Assembly (NCBI RefSeq): GCF_900116645.1
Contig: NZ_FPBO01000025.1
Location: 1 to 64,000 of the forward strand
DNA: 64,000 bases
Direction: 5' to 3'
From: Pseudoduganella namucuonensis
Lineage (GTDB): Bacteria > Pseudomonadota > Gammaproteobacteria > Burkholderiales > Burkholderiaceae_D
A program made the translations under genes and the position numbers. The number at the start of each line of letters is the position of its first letter. Position 1 is the first letter of the stretch. Below, piece after piece: positions 16,190-25,395 of the stretch. The notes beneath the pieces are model-generated. The model made no database searches. It was not told where the DNA came from and was given only the letters and a program-made list of their open reading frames with translations.

Positions 16190-18043
16190 ATGCGCCGCCA
16201 GTCCTCCCCATCCCTACCTCCGCCGCCGGACGCCGCCGGCAAGCCCCAGCGCAGCGACCTGGCCACCCTGAAAACCCTGCTGCCCTACCTGATGGTGTAC
16301 AAGTGGCGGGTGCTGGCCGCGCTCCTGTGCCTGATCGGCGCCAAGCTGGCCAACGTGGGCGTGCCGGTGGTGCTGAAAAAACTGGTGGACGACATGAGCG
16401 TCTCGCCCACCAATCCGCAGGCGCTGCTGGTGCTGCCGCTGGGCGCGCTGGTGGCCTACGGCCTGCTGCGGCTGTCGACCACGGTGTTCACGGAGCTGCG
16501 CGAATTCCTGTTCGCGCGCGTGACGCAGCGCGCGGTGCGCACCATCGCGCTGAAGGTGTTCCGCCACCTGCATTCGCTGTCGCTGCGCTTCCACCTGAAC
16601 CGCCAGACCGGCGGCATGACGCGCGACATCGAGCGCGGCACCCGCGGCGTCGGCTCGCTGATCTCGTACACGCTGTTCAACATCCTGCCCACGCTGGTGG
16701 AGATCTCGCTGGTGCTGGGCTACCTGGTCACGCACTACGACATCTGGTTCACCGCCATCACCTTCGTGGCGCTGGCGTCCTACATCACCTTCACCGTGCT
16801 GGTGACGGACTGGCGCACGCACTTCCGCCGCACGATGAACGACCTCGATTCCAAGGCCAACACCAAGGCCATCGATTCGCTGATCAATTTTGAAACGGTG
16901 AAGTACTTCGGCAACGAGGACTACGAGGCCAGGCGCTACGACGAGGGCCTGCAGCGCTACGAGTCGGCCGCCGTCAAGTCGCAGACCTCGCTGTCCTTCC
17001 TGAACACGGGGCAGTCGCTGATCATCGCCACCGCCGTCACGCTGATCCTGTGGCGCGCCACGCAGGGCGTCATCGACGGCAAGATGACGCTGGGCGACCT
17101 GGTGCTGGTGAACGCCTTCATGATCCAGCTCTACATCCCGCTGAACTTCCTGGGCGTGATCTACCGCGAGATCAAGCAAAGCCTGGCCGACATGGAGCGC
17201 CTGTTCTCGCTGCTGGACCAGAACCGCGAGGTGGCGGACGCGCCGGACGCCAAGCCCTTGCTGACGCAGGGCGCGCAGGTGCGCTTCTCGCACGTGGACT
17301 TCAGCTACGAGTCCAAGCGGCAGATCCTGTTCGACGTCGACTTCACCATCGCCGCCGGCACCACCACGGCCATCGTCGGCCACAGCGGCTCTGGCAAGTC
17401 CACCCTGTCGCGCCTCCTGTACCGCTTCTACGACGTGAACACGGGCTCGATCACCATCGACGGCCAGGATCTGCGGGAGCTGACGCAGGAAACGCTACGC
17501 CACGCGATCGGCATCGTGCCGCAGGACACGGTGCTGTTCAACGACACCATCGAATACAACATCGCCTACGGCAAGCCGGGGGCGGGCAAGGACGAGATCA
17601 TCGCGGCGGCGCGGGCGGCGTCCATCCACGACTTCATCGCCAGCCTGCCGGACGGCTACGCGACCATGGTGGGGGAGCGGGGCTTGAAGCTGTCCGGCGG
17701 CGAGAAGCAGCGCGTGGCGATCGCGCGCACGCTGCTGAAGAATCCCGCCATCCTGATTTTCGACGAGGCCACGTCGGCGCTGGACTCCAAGGCGGAACAG
17801 GCGATCCAGGCGCAGTTGAAGGAAATCGCGCGCAGCCGCACGACCATGGTGATCGCGCACCGCCTGTCGACGGTGGTGGACGCGCAGCAGATCATCGTGC
17901 TCGACCACGGCCGCATCGTCGAACGCGGCACCCACCACGCCCTGCTCGCGGCCGAGGGCCTGTACGCGCAGATGTGGCAGCGCCAGCAGGCCCGCGGCGA
18001 GGCGGAACTGGCCTCGCCGACCGACGAGGAACTGGTCGGCTAA
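16190..18043 (+). CDS. ABC exporter of the Atm1/heavy-metal type (fused permease-ATPase)
   Basis: This 617-residue half-transporter has six predicted membrane helices in the first 330 residues and a C-terminal ATPase. Walker A GHSGSGKST begins at residue 397, the signature LSGGEKQR at 501, and Walker B ILIFDEATSALD follows. The segment DSLINFETVKYFGNE is characteristic of Atm1/HMT1 relatives, which export glutathione-linked persulfides or metal conjugates and support cytosolic iron-sulfur assembly or metal tolerance. The N-terminus is Pro-rich. The ribosome site CGGAAG lies 11 bases before ATG 16190. Confidence 0.92.
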   Translation: MRRQSSPSLPPPPDAAGKPQRSDLATLKTLLPYLMVYKWRVLAALLCLIGAKLANVGVPVVLKKLVDDMSVSPTNPQALLVLPLGALVAYGLLRLSTTVFTELREFLFARVTQRAVRTIALKVFRHLHSLSLRFHLNRQTGGMTRDIERGTRGVGSLISYTLFNILPTLVEISLVLGYLVTHYDIWFTAITFVALASYITFTVLVTDWRTHFRRTMNDLDSKANTKAIDSLINFETVKYFGNEDYEARRYDEGLQRYESAAVKSQTSLSFLNTGQSLIIATAVTLILWRATQGVIDGKMTLGDLVLVNAFMIQLYIPLNFLGVIYREIKQSLADMERLFSLLDQNREVADAPDAKPLLTQGAQVRFSHVDFSYESKRQILFDVDFTIAAGTTTAIVGHSGSGKSTLSRLLYRFYDVNTGSITIDGQDLRELTQETLRHAIGIVPQDTVLFNDTIEYNIAYGKPGAGKDEIIAAARAASIHDFIASLPDGYATMVGERGLKLSGGEKQRVAIARTLLKNPAILIFDEATSALDSKAEQAIQAQLKEIARSRTTMVIAHRLSTVVDAQQIIVLDHGRIVERGTHHALLAAEGLYAQMWQRQQARGEAELASPTDEELVG

Positions 18044-18068
18044 GGCAAGCGCCCCGCTGGTCGCCGGC

Positions 18069-19220
18069 TTAACGCGTGACCGCGCGCGTGCCCACCACTT
18101 CCACCGTCACGCGCCGGTTTTTGGCGCGCCCCTCGGCGGACTTGTTGTCGGCCTCCGGCTGGGATTCGCCTTTGCCTTCCGTGTAGATGCGCGTCCCCTC
18201 GACACCCCCGCCGGCCATGTGCGCCTTGACCGCGTCGGCGCGGCGCAGCGACAAGGCCTGGTTGTACTCGTCGCTGCCGATCGCGTCGGCGTGGCCGACC
18301 GTGACGACCACTTCGGTGTTCATGCCCTGCATCTTGGCCAGCAAGCGGTCGAGCGCCGCCATGCCTTCGGGTTTCAGCCGCGCCTGGTCGAAGTCGAACA
18401 GTGTCTGGGCGGCGAAGGTGACCTTCTCGGAGACCGCGACCGGCGCCGGCGCCGGTGCCGCCGCCGGCACCGGTGGCTGGGCCGCGGCGGCCATCCTCGG
18501 TTCAGGCTCCGGCGCCGGAGCGTGGACGACCGGGCTGGCGGCCGGCCGGCCCAGCTTGTAGACCAGGCTCAGCGAGTACAGGTCGGCGTCGCCGCGATTG
18601 CCCACCGCGTCGTTGACGCGGTAGCGCTCGACCTCGCCGCGCAGGGCCAGCGCCTCGCTGAACTTGTATTCCAGCCCCAGGCCGGCCTTGGCGTTGAGCT
18701 TGCTCTGCCTCGGCTGCGGATCGGTCACCGCGAACAGGCGGTTGCCGCTGAAGCTGGTGCTGGTCCTGGCGTAGTTCACGCCGCCGCGTCCCAGCAGCGA
18801 GAACCGCGCCGACAGCGGCAACTGGCCCACCAGGTCCAGGCTCGCGCCGCGGAATCCTGCCTGTCCATTGAGCACGCCGCCTTGCGAGGTGGCCGCGTTG
18901 AAGCCGAATTTGCCCAGGTCGAAATACGCGCCTTCGAGCGCGAAATAACGGTTCAGCTGTTTGCCCAGCAGGAGCTTGTAGCCCGCTTCGCGCTCGTCGG
19001 TGGTGAAACCGGTCAGCGTGGCGCCGTTGGCGGTCAGGCCGCGGCTCAGCCGGGCGCGGTCGATGGTGGCGCGGCTCTGGCCCGCGCCGGCGCCGATGTA
19101 CCAGGCGTGGTCGGCCCATTCCGGGTTGACGAACGGTTCTTCGGCCGCCAGGGCCGTCTGGCCGGCCAGCATGGCGCCGCCGATGGCGCTCAGCGCGCCG
19201 AGGTGTTTCGCTAGTTTCAT
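18069..19220 (-). CDS. OmpA-family outer-membrane protein
   Basis: The 383-residue protein has a signal peptide (ending TALAAEE), an N-terminal barrel of about 200 residues with OmpA-like strands (WYIGAGAGQSRA, GAYFDLGKFG, LGLEYKFSEALALRGEVERY), a Pro/Ala-rich linker, and a C-terminal OmpA peptidoglycan-binding domain (TVGHADAIGSDEYNQALSLRRADAV and the NRRVTVEV end). It should tie the outer membrane to the cell wall. It starts 33 bases after the stop of the ice-binding-like lipoprotein gene on the same strand, so the pair is probably cotranscribed, with this gene second. Confidence 0.92.
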   Translation of the reverse strand: MKLAKHLGALSAIGGAMLAGQTALAAEEPFVNPEWADHAWYIGAGAGQSRATIDRARLSRGLTANGATLTGFTTDEREAGYKLLLGKQLNRYFALEGAYFDLGKFGFNAATSQGGVLNGQAGFRGASLDLVGQLPLSARFSLLGRGGVNYARTSTSFSGNRLFAVTDPQPRQSKLNAKAGLGLEYKFSEALALRGEVERYRVNDAVGNRGDADLYSLSLVYKLGRPAASPVVHAPAPEPEPRMAAAAQPPVPAAAPAPAPVAVSEKVTFAAQTLFDFDQARLKPEGMAALDRLLAKMQGMNTEVVVTVGHADAIGSDEYNQALSLRRADAVKAHMAGGGVEGTRIYTEGKGESQPEADNKSAEGRAKNRRVTVEVVGTRAVTR

Positions 19221-19253
19221 GATGTGCTTTCGAATGGTGGCGGCGGGGCGCCG

Positions 19254-20825
19254 TTACTTTGTGATCTGGTTGTTACGCAGGGTCACGGCGGCGGCGGTCA
19301 GCACCCGCCCGTTCAGCAGCGTGACGTTGTCGCCCAGCGTGATGGCGGCGGACTGGCCCAGGATGGAACCCTTGAAGACGCTGTTCGCGCCCAGCGTGGT
19401 GGGGCCGACCGGCAGCCAGTAAACATTGTCGGCCGTGGCGCCGCCGGTGAACGCCACCGTCGAATTGGCCGTGCTGTTCAGCGTGGACGCGGTGCGGAAG
19501 ATGTACACGCCGGGACCGTTCATCGTGAAGGTGCCGGTGATGCTGATCGCGCCGGTGTAGCAATACACGCCCGGTGTCAGCACCAGGCCGCCGAGATCGA
19601 CGCCGGCGGCGGAGGTCACGGTGCAGGTGCGGCTGTTGGCGTCGACGATCGCGGTTTGCAGGTCGCCCAGGGCGCTGGCCAGGATGGCGCCGGATTTGTA
19701 GTTGCTGAAGCCGGCCGCCTGCACCGGATCGGTGGTTTGCGACGGCGAGCCGACGTCGCCGGTGACCAGGGTGGTGCCGCCGGAGTTGTTGGTGATCGAA
19801 GTGCCGGCCAGCACGCCAAAGCTCGCCGCCGCGCCCAGGTTGATGCCCGCGGCGGGAGGAACGACGACGGGCGGCACCACCACGACCGGTGGAACGACCA
19901 CTGGAGGAACCACAACCGGGGGAATGACGACAACGGGCGGCACCACGACGGGAGGAACCACAACGACCGGTGGAACGACCACGGGAGGAACAACAACAGG
20001 TGGAACCACAACGACCGGTGGAACGACCACGGGAGGAACAACAACAGGAGGAACCACCACGACCGGCGGAACGACCACGGGAGGAACAACAACAGGCGGA
20101 ACCACCACCACTGGAGGAACCACGACAGGCGGCACCACCACGGGCGGCACCACCACAACAAGCGGGGCGGTCACGGTCAGGTTTGCGGTGCCGGCCTTCG
20201 TGCCCGAGGTGGCGGTGATCAGCGTCGTTCCCGCCGCCGTGCCCATGGCGGTGCCGGAGGCGGCGACGCCGCCGGTGGCGGCCGTGCCGGAACTCCAGGT
20301 CACCGAATTGGTGATGACGGCGGTGGAGTTGTCGGAGAACGTGCCGATGGCGACGAACGGCTGCGTGGCGCCGACGGCGATGCTGGCGCTGGCCGGCGTC
20401 ACGGCGATGCTGGTCAGCGTGGGGGCCGGCAGCGGTAGCGGCGCCGTGACGGCCAGTGTGGCCGAGCCGGTTTTTGCGCCGAAGGCGGCCGTGATGACGC
20501 TGCTGCCCGCGTTCGCGCCGGTGGCCAGCCCGCCAGCGGCGCTCACGGTGGCCACCGCCGGTGTGGCAGAAGTCCAGGCCGAGGCGCCGGTCACGTTCTG
20601 CGACGAGCCGTCGTTGTAGGTGGCGGTCGCGGTCAACTGCTGGCTGGCGCCGGCGGCCACGGTGGCCGTGGCCGGCGTCACCGTGACACTCACCAGCTGC
20701 GCCGCGGGCAGGCCGAGAATGGGATCGCGGCCCTGGTCGCCGCCCCCGCAAGCGGCGAGAAGGGCGGTCGCGAGCAAGCCGGCCGTGCAGAGGATTTTCC
20801 TTGTGGTGCGCTGGAGCGTATTCAT
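19254..20825 (-). CDS. Ice-binding-like (DUF3494) lipoprotein with Ig-like domains and Val/Pro stalk
   Basis: The 523-residue product starts with a lipoprotein signal ending LAAC (Cys26). Two bacterial Ig-like (BIG2-type) domains follow at about 42-125 and 133-215 (VSVTPATATVAAGASQQLTA, IAVTPASASIAVGATQPF). Residues 223-324 are an almost pure Val/Pro repeat. Residues 325-523 match the DUF3494 ice-binding beta-solenoid family (AASFGVLAGTSITN, GVYCYTGAISITGTFTM, GVYIFRTASTL, NVYWLPVG, GSILGQSAAITLGDN). A surface-anchored protein holding a solenoid head on a stiff stalk is inferred; ice or ligand binding is not proven. Start ATG 20825 has AAAGGAA upstream. OmpA follows in the same direction. Confidence 0.88.
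   Translation of the reverse strand: MNTLQRTTRKILCTAGLLATALLAACGGGDQGRDPILGLPAAQLVSVTVTPATATVAAGASQQLTATATYNDGSSQNVTGASAWTSATPAVATVSAAGGLATGANAGSSVITAAFGAKTGSATLAVTAPLPLPAPTLTSIAVTPASASIAVGATQPFVAIGTFSDNSTAVITNSVTWSSGTAATGGVAASGTAMGTAAGTTLITATSGTKAGTANLTVTAPLVVVVPPVVVPPVVVPPVVVVPPVVVPPVVVPPVVVVPPVVVPPVVVPPVVVVPPVVVPPVVVPPVVVVPPVVVPPVVVIPPVVVPPVVVPPVVVVPPVVVPPAAGINLGAAASFGVLAGTSITNNSGGTTLVTGDVGSPSQTTDPVQAAGFSNYKSGAILASALGDLQTAIVDANSRTCTVTSAAGVDLGGLVLTPGVYCYTGAISITGTFTMNGPGVYIFRTASTLNSTANSTVAFTGGATADNVYWLPVGPTTLGANSVFKGSILGQSAAITLGDNVTLLNGRVLTAAAVTLRNNQITK
19854..20159 (-). repeat. 48-bp minisatellite encoding the Val/Pro stalk
   Basis: These 306 bases encode 102 residues built from PP separated by VVV or VVVV. 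The period is 16 residues (VVVVPPVVVPPVVVPP, 48 bp), seen about six times with one Ile substitution near the fifth unit. The DNA repeats are near-identical, with synonymous third-base changes, so unit number could vary between strains by slippage. Confidence 0.9.
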
Positions 20826-20974
20826 GGTGTTCCTTTAGTGGTGCGGCTCTATGCGGCATTCAGTCGAAAACAGCCGAGCGCCACCACTATCCCTTCCCCG
20901 CGCGCCCGGACTTCGTTCGGTGCCGCACATAGGAGGGTGAAACCGGGAATATACTGTTTCAGCGCAACAAAATG

Positions 20975-20998
20975 AAAAAAGGCCGCCCGAGGGCGGCC
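20975..20998 (-). terminator. Rho-independent terminator after the serine hydrolase gene
   Basis: On the minus strand GGCCGCCC pairs with GGGCGGCC across a two-base loop and is followed by six T. It lies 29 bases after the stop of the serine hydrolase gene. Confidence 0.85.
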
Positions 20999-21026
20999 TG
21001 ATGGGCTGTGGCGCCGAACCGGGGGC

Positions 21027-22172
21027 TCAGGCGCCGCGCGCGCGCTCCAGCAGCCGCGTCACGGCCTCCTTCTGGAAGGCCTTGAAGTTCTCGTTCCCCG
21101 TCACGTTGCAGAACGCCAGCGCGCCCACGTGCCGCTCCAGGTCCAGCATGGCCAGCGAATCGGCGCCGGTGTCGCCGCCGCCGTGCATGGCCAGGTGCGC
21201 GCGGTCGCGCAGGGTCCAGATCAGCGCCTGCTGGCTGTCCTGCTCCGCCGCCACCGGCTGCGGGCTGAGGAAGGTGGCCAGGGTGCCCTGCTGCAGGTAG
21301 CGGCGGCCGTCCACCGCGCCCTCGCCGCTGAAGATCTCCAGGATGCGCGCGAAATCGCGCGCCGAGGTGCGCAGCTGTCCCGAGGGCCCGTCCGGATAGG
21401 CGGCCGGCGGCAGCGCGCGCAGCATGCCCTCGCTGCGCGCGTAGGGCTGCGCCAGCGGCACCCGGCCCATGGACGCCAGCGTCCAGCCGGTGTTGCGCAT
21501 GCCCAGTGGGCTGAACAGGCGCTTTTGCGTCAGCGCGTCGAGCTTGTCGGCGCCGACCCGGCCGGCCAGGTGGCCCAGCAGGGCCAGGCCCACGTCGCTG
21601 TGGGCCCAGGCGGCGCCCGGCCTGGTCTCGGCGTAGGAACCCGCCGGCGCGTACCAGCGGCCGCCCGGCGACAGGTAGCCGGCCAGGAAGTCGCGCAGCG
21701 GCGGCGCGCCGTTGCCCTGGACGGCGAACTCGCCGGCCTTCTCGTTGTAGGCCGCGTCGGAGATGCCGGAGGTGTGGCTGAGCAGGTGCCGGAAGGTGAT
21801 GGGCGTGTCCGGGAACAGCGGGTGCGCCAGCGGGAAGTCCAGCAGGGGGCCGACCGGGTCGTCCAGCTTGAAGGCGCCCTGCTCGTGCAGCATCATCATC
21901 GCCGTGCCGGTCACCACCTTGCTGGCCGAGGCCACGTGGAAGGCCGTGTCGGCCGTCACCGGCGTACGCGCCCGCATGTCCGCCAAGCCGTAGCCGCGCA
22001 CGAACAGCGTGCGGCCGTTGCGCACCGCGGCAACGCCCATGCCGGCGGTGCCGGTCTTGCGCAGGCCGTCCATCATGAAGCGGCTGAACTCCTCCTCCCA
22101 GCCGCCGGCGGCGACCGACCACGGCGCCGCGCACATCATCGCTCCCAAGCCCAACATACTCCTACGGTCCAT
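21027..22172 (-). CDS. Serine hydrolase (class C beta-lactamase / penicillin-binding protein family)
   Basis: The 381-residue secreted protein begins with a signal that looks like a Tat leader (MDRRSMLGLGAMM, then an Ala-rich core). The active-site SxxK tetrad is SASK at residues 82-85, with a later YAETRPGAAWAHSD region and a C-terminal HGGGDTG in place of the KTG box. This layout is that of the broad beta-lactamase/transpeptidase-like esterase family, not a typical AmpC. The start at 22172 is set by GGAGGAG just upstream; an in-frame ATG 11 codons earlier lacks such a site. It lies downstream of the symporter on the same strand, 57 bases away. Function beyond serine hydrolysis is unknown. 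Confidence 0.88.
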   Translation of the reverse strand: MDRRSMLGLGAMMCAAPWSVAAGGWEEEFSRFMMDGLRKTGTAGMGVAAVRNGRTLFVRGYGLADMRARTPVTADTAFHVASASKVVTGTAMMMLHEQGAFKLDDPVGPLLDFPLAHPLFPDTPITFRHLLSHTSGISDAAYNEKAGEFAVQGNGAPPLRDFLAGYLSPGGRWYAPAGSYAETRPGAAWAHSDVGLALLGHLAGRVGADKLDALTQKRLFSPLGMRNTGWTLASMGRVPLAQPYARSEGMLRALPPAAYPDGPSGQLRTSARDFARILEIFSGEGAVDGRRYLQQGTLATFLSPQPVAAEQDSQQALIWTLRDRAHLAMHGGGDTGADSLAMLDLERHVGALAFCNVTGNENFKAFQKEAVTRLLERARGA

Positions 22173-22229
22173 CTGTGCTCCTCCAAAAGAAAAGAGGCTT
22201 CTCATGGAAGCCTCTGTTGTTGTGTCTTA

Positions 22230-23486
22230 TTATGGCAGCGGGGAGTCCGCGAGATCCTTGTCCAGCGGTTCGACCAGTTCGCCCTCCCACTTGGCGACGA
22301 CGGCGGCGGCCACGCCGTTGCCGATCACGTTGGTGGCCGAGCGGGCCATGTCCAGGAAGTGGTCGATGCCGAGCAACAGCAGCAGGCCGGCCTCGGGGAT
22401 GTTGAACTGGCCCAGCGTGGCGGCGATCACCACCAGCGAGGCGCGCGGCACGCCGGCGATGCCCTTGGAGGTCAGCATCAGCACGGCCATCATGGTGATC
22501 TGCGTGCCCAGCGACATCTCGATGCCGTAGGCCTGCGCGATGAACACGGTGGCGAAGGTGCAGTACATCATCGAGCCGTCCAGGTTGAACGAGTAGCCGA
22601 TCGGCAGCACGAAGGAGGCGATGCGGTTGCGCACGCCGAACCGCTCCAGGCCCTCCAGCGTTTTCGGGTAGGCCGCCTCGCTCGAGGCGCAGGAGAAGGC
22701 CAGCAGGGCGGGGCCCTTCAGTTCACTCATCAGCGCGAACACGCGGCGGCCGAGGAACAGGAAGCCGGCGAAGATCAGCAGGCCCCACAGCACGCCTATG
22801 CTCAGGTAGAACTCGGCCATGAACACGCCGTAGGTGCTCAGCACCCCCACGCCGCTCTTGGCGATGGTGCCGGCCACGGCGGCGAACACCGCCACCGGCG
22901 CGAAGGCCATCACGTAGCCGGTCACCTTCAGCATGATGTGGGCCAGGCCGTCCATGGCGTCGATCAGCGGGTCGGCCTTCGGGCCGACGGCGGCGGCGGC
23001 GGTGCCGAAGAACAGCGAGAACACCACGATCTGCAGGATCTCGTTCTTGGCCATGCCGTCGATGATGGAGGCGGGCACCAGGTGGGTGATGAACTCCTTC
23101 AGCGACAGGCCGCTGGCGGCGATGCCGGTGGAGGCGGCGGCGGGCAGGTGGCCGACCAGCGAGTCGCCGGGACGGAACAGGTTGACCATGACCAGGCCCA
23201 GGGCCAGCGAAAACACGGAGGCGATGAAGAACCAGCCCAGCGTCTTGAGGCCGATGCGGCCCACTTCCTTGGCGTCGCCCATGCGCGCGATGCCGACCAC
23301 CAGGGTGGAGAGCACCAGCGGCGCGATGATCATCTTGATCAGGCGCAGGAAGATGGTGGTCAGCATCGACATATAGTCGGCGAAGCTGGCGGGATTGGCC
23401 ATGGTGGTGTTGGCGACGTAGCCGACACCGATGCCCAGCACGAGGCTCACCAGGATATAGGTGGTCAGGTTGTTGCGTGTTTTCAT
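22230..23486 (-). CDS. Dicarboxylate/amino acid:cation symporter (DAACS family)
   Basis: This 418-residue inner-membrane carrier has eight or more hydrophobic segments. It carries the family signatures CASSEAAYPKTLEGLERFG (serine-rich reentrant loop), SFNLDGSMMYCTFATVFIAQ (the NLDG/NMDGT-type substrate and sodium site) and SKGIAGVPRASLVVIA. Members import C4-dicarboxylates, glutamate or aspartate with H+ or Na+. A GGAAG sits nine bases before the start. The neighbouring divergent operon encodes a glutamate/aspartate ABC importer, so glutamate or aspartate is a likely substrate, but this is inference. Confidence 0.92.
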   Translation of the reverse strand: MKTRNNLTTYILVSLVLGIGVGYVANTTMANPASFADYMSMLTTIFLRLIKMIIAPLVLSTLVVGIARMGDAKEVGRIGLKTLGWFFIASVFSLALGLVMVNLFRPGDSLVGHLPAAASTGIAASGLSLKEFITHLVPASIIDGMAKNEILQIVVFSLFFGTAAAAVGPKADPLIDAMDGLAHIMLKVTGYVMAFAPVAVFAAVAGTIAKSGVGVLSTYGVFMAEFYLSIGVLWGLLIFAGFLFLGRRVFALMSELKGPALLAFSCASSEAAYPKTLEGLERFGVRNRIASFVLPIGYSFNLDGSMMYCTFATVFIAQAYGIEMSLGTQITMMAVLMLTSKGIAGVPRASLVVIAATLGQFNIPEAGLLLLLGIDHFLDMARSATNVIGNGVAAAVVAKWEGELVEPLDKDLADSPLP

Positions 23487-23679
23487 AAGGAGTTGCTTCC
23501 TGTGGTAGTGTCCAGACTGTGTAGCAATCTGGATAACCGGTAAAATGAGGAATCATTGATGATCAATCAATGAGCAAGTCCCGCAGTATCCTTGCGGGCC
23601 TGATGCCTGTCAAGCAACAGTGTCTCATGCGGAATACAGCCGAAAAGGCCGAATTTTAATCGCGAAATCGATCGGAAAT

Positions 23680-24405
23680 ATGATAGCCATTAAGAACGTC
23701 AGCAAATGGTACGGCCAGTTTCAGGTGCTCACCGACTGCAGCACCCAGGTGGCCAAGGGCGATGTCATGGTGATCTGCGGACCGTCCGGTTCCGGCAAAT
23801 CCACACTAATAAAGACTGTTAATGGGCTGGAGCCCTTCCAGCGGGGCGAGATCACGGTCGACGGCGTCTCCGTCGGCGCCAAGGGCACGGATTTGCCGGC
23901 CCTGCGCGCCCGCATCGGCATGGTGTTCCAGAACTTCGAGCTGTTCCCGCACCTGTCGGTGCGCGAGAACCTCACGCTGGGCCAGGTCAAGGTGCTGGGC
24001 CGCGGCCAGGACGAGGCCAACGCGCGCGGCCTGAAATACCTGGACCGCGTCGGCCTGCTGGCGCAGCAGGACAAGTTCCCCAACCAGCTGTCCGGCGGCC
24101 AGCAGCAGCGCGTGGCGATCGCCCGCGCGCTGTCCATGGACCCCATCGCCATGCTGTTCGACGAGCCCACCTCCGCGCTGGATCCGGAAATGATCAACGA
24201 GGTGCTGGACGTGATGGTGGGCCTGGCCCAGGAGGGCATGACCATGATGGTGGTGACCCACGAGATGGGCTTCGCCAGGAAGGTCGCCAACCGCGTGGTC
24301 TTCATGGACAAGGGCCACATCCTGGAGGACTGCGCCAAGGAGGAGTTCTTCGGCGCGCCCCGTTCGGAAAGGGCGAAGGACTTCCTGGCGCGTATTATTC
24401 ATTAG
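23680..24405 (+). CDS. gltL: Glutamate/aspartate ABC transporter ATP-binding protein
   Basis: The 241-residue ATPase drives polar amino acid uptake. Walker A GPSGSGKST starts at residue 34, the signature LSGGQQQR at 137, and Walker B MLFDEPTSALDPE and the THEMGFARKVANRVVFMD switch region follow, all typical of the GltL/GlnQ class. I chose ATG 23680, which gives exactly the GltL length, over an in-frame start 20 codons upstream. It is the first gene of a four-gene importer operon. Confidence 0.93.
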   Translation: MIAIKNVSKWYGQFQVLTDCSTQVAKGDVMVICGPSGSGKSTLIKTVNGLEPFQRGEITVDGVSVGAKGTDLPALRARIGMVFQNFELFPHLSVRENLTLGQVKVLGRGQDEANARGLKYLDRVGLLAQQDKFPNQLSGGQQQRVAIARALSMDPIAMLFDEPTSALDPEMINEVLDVMVGLAQEGMTMMVVTHEMGFARKVANRVVFMDKGHILEDCAKEEFFGAPRSERAKDFLARIIH

Positions 24406-24437
24406 AGCCGCATTCATTGAACATGTAAGGAGAAATG

Positions 24438-25388
24438 ATGACGTTGAACAGACTGTTGGCCATCCTCGTTTGCAGCGCCCTCGCCGCGCCGGCCATCGCC
24501 CAGGAGCCCACCGGCACCCTGGCCAAGATCAAGCGCACCGGCACCATCACCCTGGGGGTGCGCGACGGCTCCGTGCCCTTCTCCTACCTCGACGACAAGC
24601 AGCAATACCTGGGCTACTCGGTCGACCTGTGCATGAAGATCGTCACCGCCGCGCAGAAGCAGCTGGGCATGACGGCGGTGAAGGTGGTGATGCAACCGGT
24701 GACGGCGGCCAACCGCATCCCGCTGATGGCCAACGGCACCATCGACCTCGAATGCGGCTCGACCACCAACAACGCCGAGCGCCAGAAGCAGGTGTCCTTC
24801 GCGTCCAGCATGTTCGTGGTGGCCAACAAGCTGCTGGTCAAGAAGTCCTCCAACATCAAGACGCTGGCCGACATGAAGGGCAAGACGCTGGTGGCCACCG
24901 CCGGCACCACCACGCTCAAGCAGATGACCATCCTGAACAACGAGATGAATCTCGGCATGACCATCCTGATCGGCAAGGACCATCCCGAATCGTTCCTGAT
25001 GCTGGAGACCGGCCGCGCCGCGGCCGAGGCCAACGACGACATCCTGCTGGCCGCGCAGGTGGCCGCCGCCAAGTCGCCGGGCGAGTACGAGATCACGAAG
25101 GAGGCGCTGTCGGTCGAGCCCTACGGCATCATGCTGCGACGCGACGACCCCGCCTTCAAGCAGCTGGCGGACGCCGCGCTCGCGCGCTTCTACCAGACCG
25201 ACGACTACAAGAAGGTCTACGAGAAGTGGTTCATGAGCCCGATCCCGCCCAAGGGCATCAACCTCAACTTCCCCATGCCGCCGCAGCTGCAGGCGGTGAT
25301 CGCCAAGCCGACCGACTCGCCGGACCCCGCCGCCTACGCCGCCGTGCCGGCGGCGCAGCAGGCCGCCGCGAAGAAAAAAGCCAAGTAA
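24438..25388 (+). CDS. gltI: Glutamate/aspartate ABC transporter periplasmic binding protein
   Basis: This family-3 solute-binding protein of about 316 residues has a signal peptide ending APAIAQ, then GTLAKIKRTGTITLGVRDGSVPFSY, the GYSVDLC segment and the ligand region LECGSTTNNAERQKQV, as in GltI. It captures glutamate or aspartate in the periplasm for the GltJK permease. Two ATG codons are adjacent (24435 and 24438); AAGGAG at 24427-24432 gives better spacing for the second. The C-terminus has a short Ala/Lys tail. Confidence 0.92.
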   Translation: MTLNRLLAILVCSALAAPAIAQEPTGTLAKIKRTGTITLGVRDGSVPFSYLDDKQQYLGYSVDLCMKIVTAAQKQLGMTAVKVVMQPVTAANRIPLMANGTIDLECGSTTNNAERQKQVSFASSMFVVANKLLVKKSSNIKTLADMKGKTLVATAGTTTLKQMTILNNEMNLGMTILIGKDHPESFLMLETGRAAAEANDDILLAAQVAAAKSPGEYEITKEALSVEPYGIMLRRDDPAFKQLADAALARFYQTDDYKKVYEKWFMSPIPPKGINLNFPMPPQLQAVIAKPTDSPDPAAYAAVPAAQQAAAKKKAK

Positions 25389-25395
25389 AGCCGGC

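Noticed and set aside
19854..20159. Regular short repeats considered as a CRISPR array
   Set aside because: There are no unique spacers; the 48-bp units are tandem and in frame within a protein.
19702..20619. A plus-strand frame encoding a Gly/Thr (TGGTT) repeat protein
   Set aside because: It is the antisense reading of the Val/Pro stalk gene, which has a lipoprotein signal, a ribosome site and recognised domains on the minus strand.
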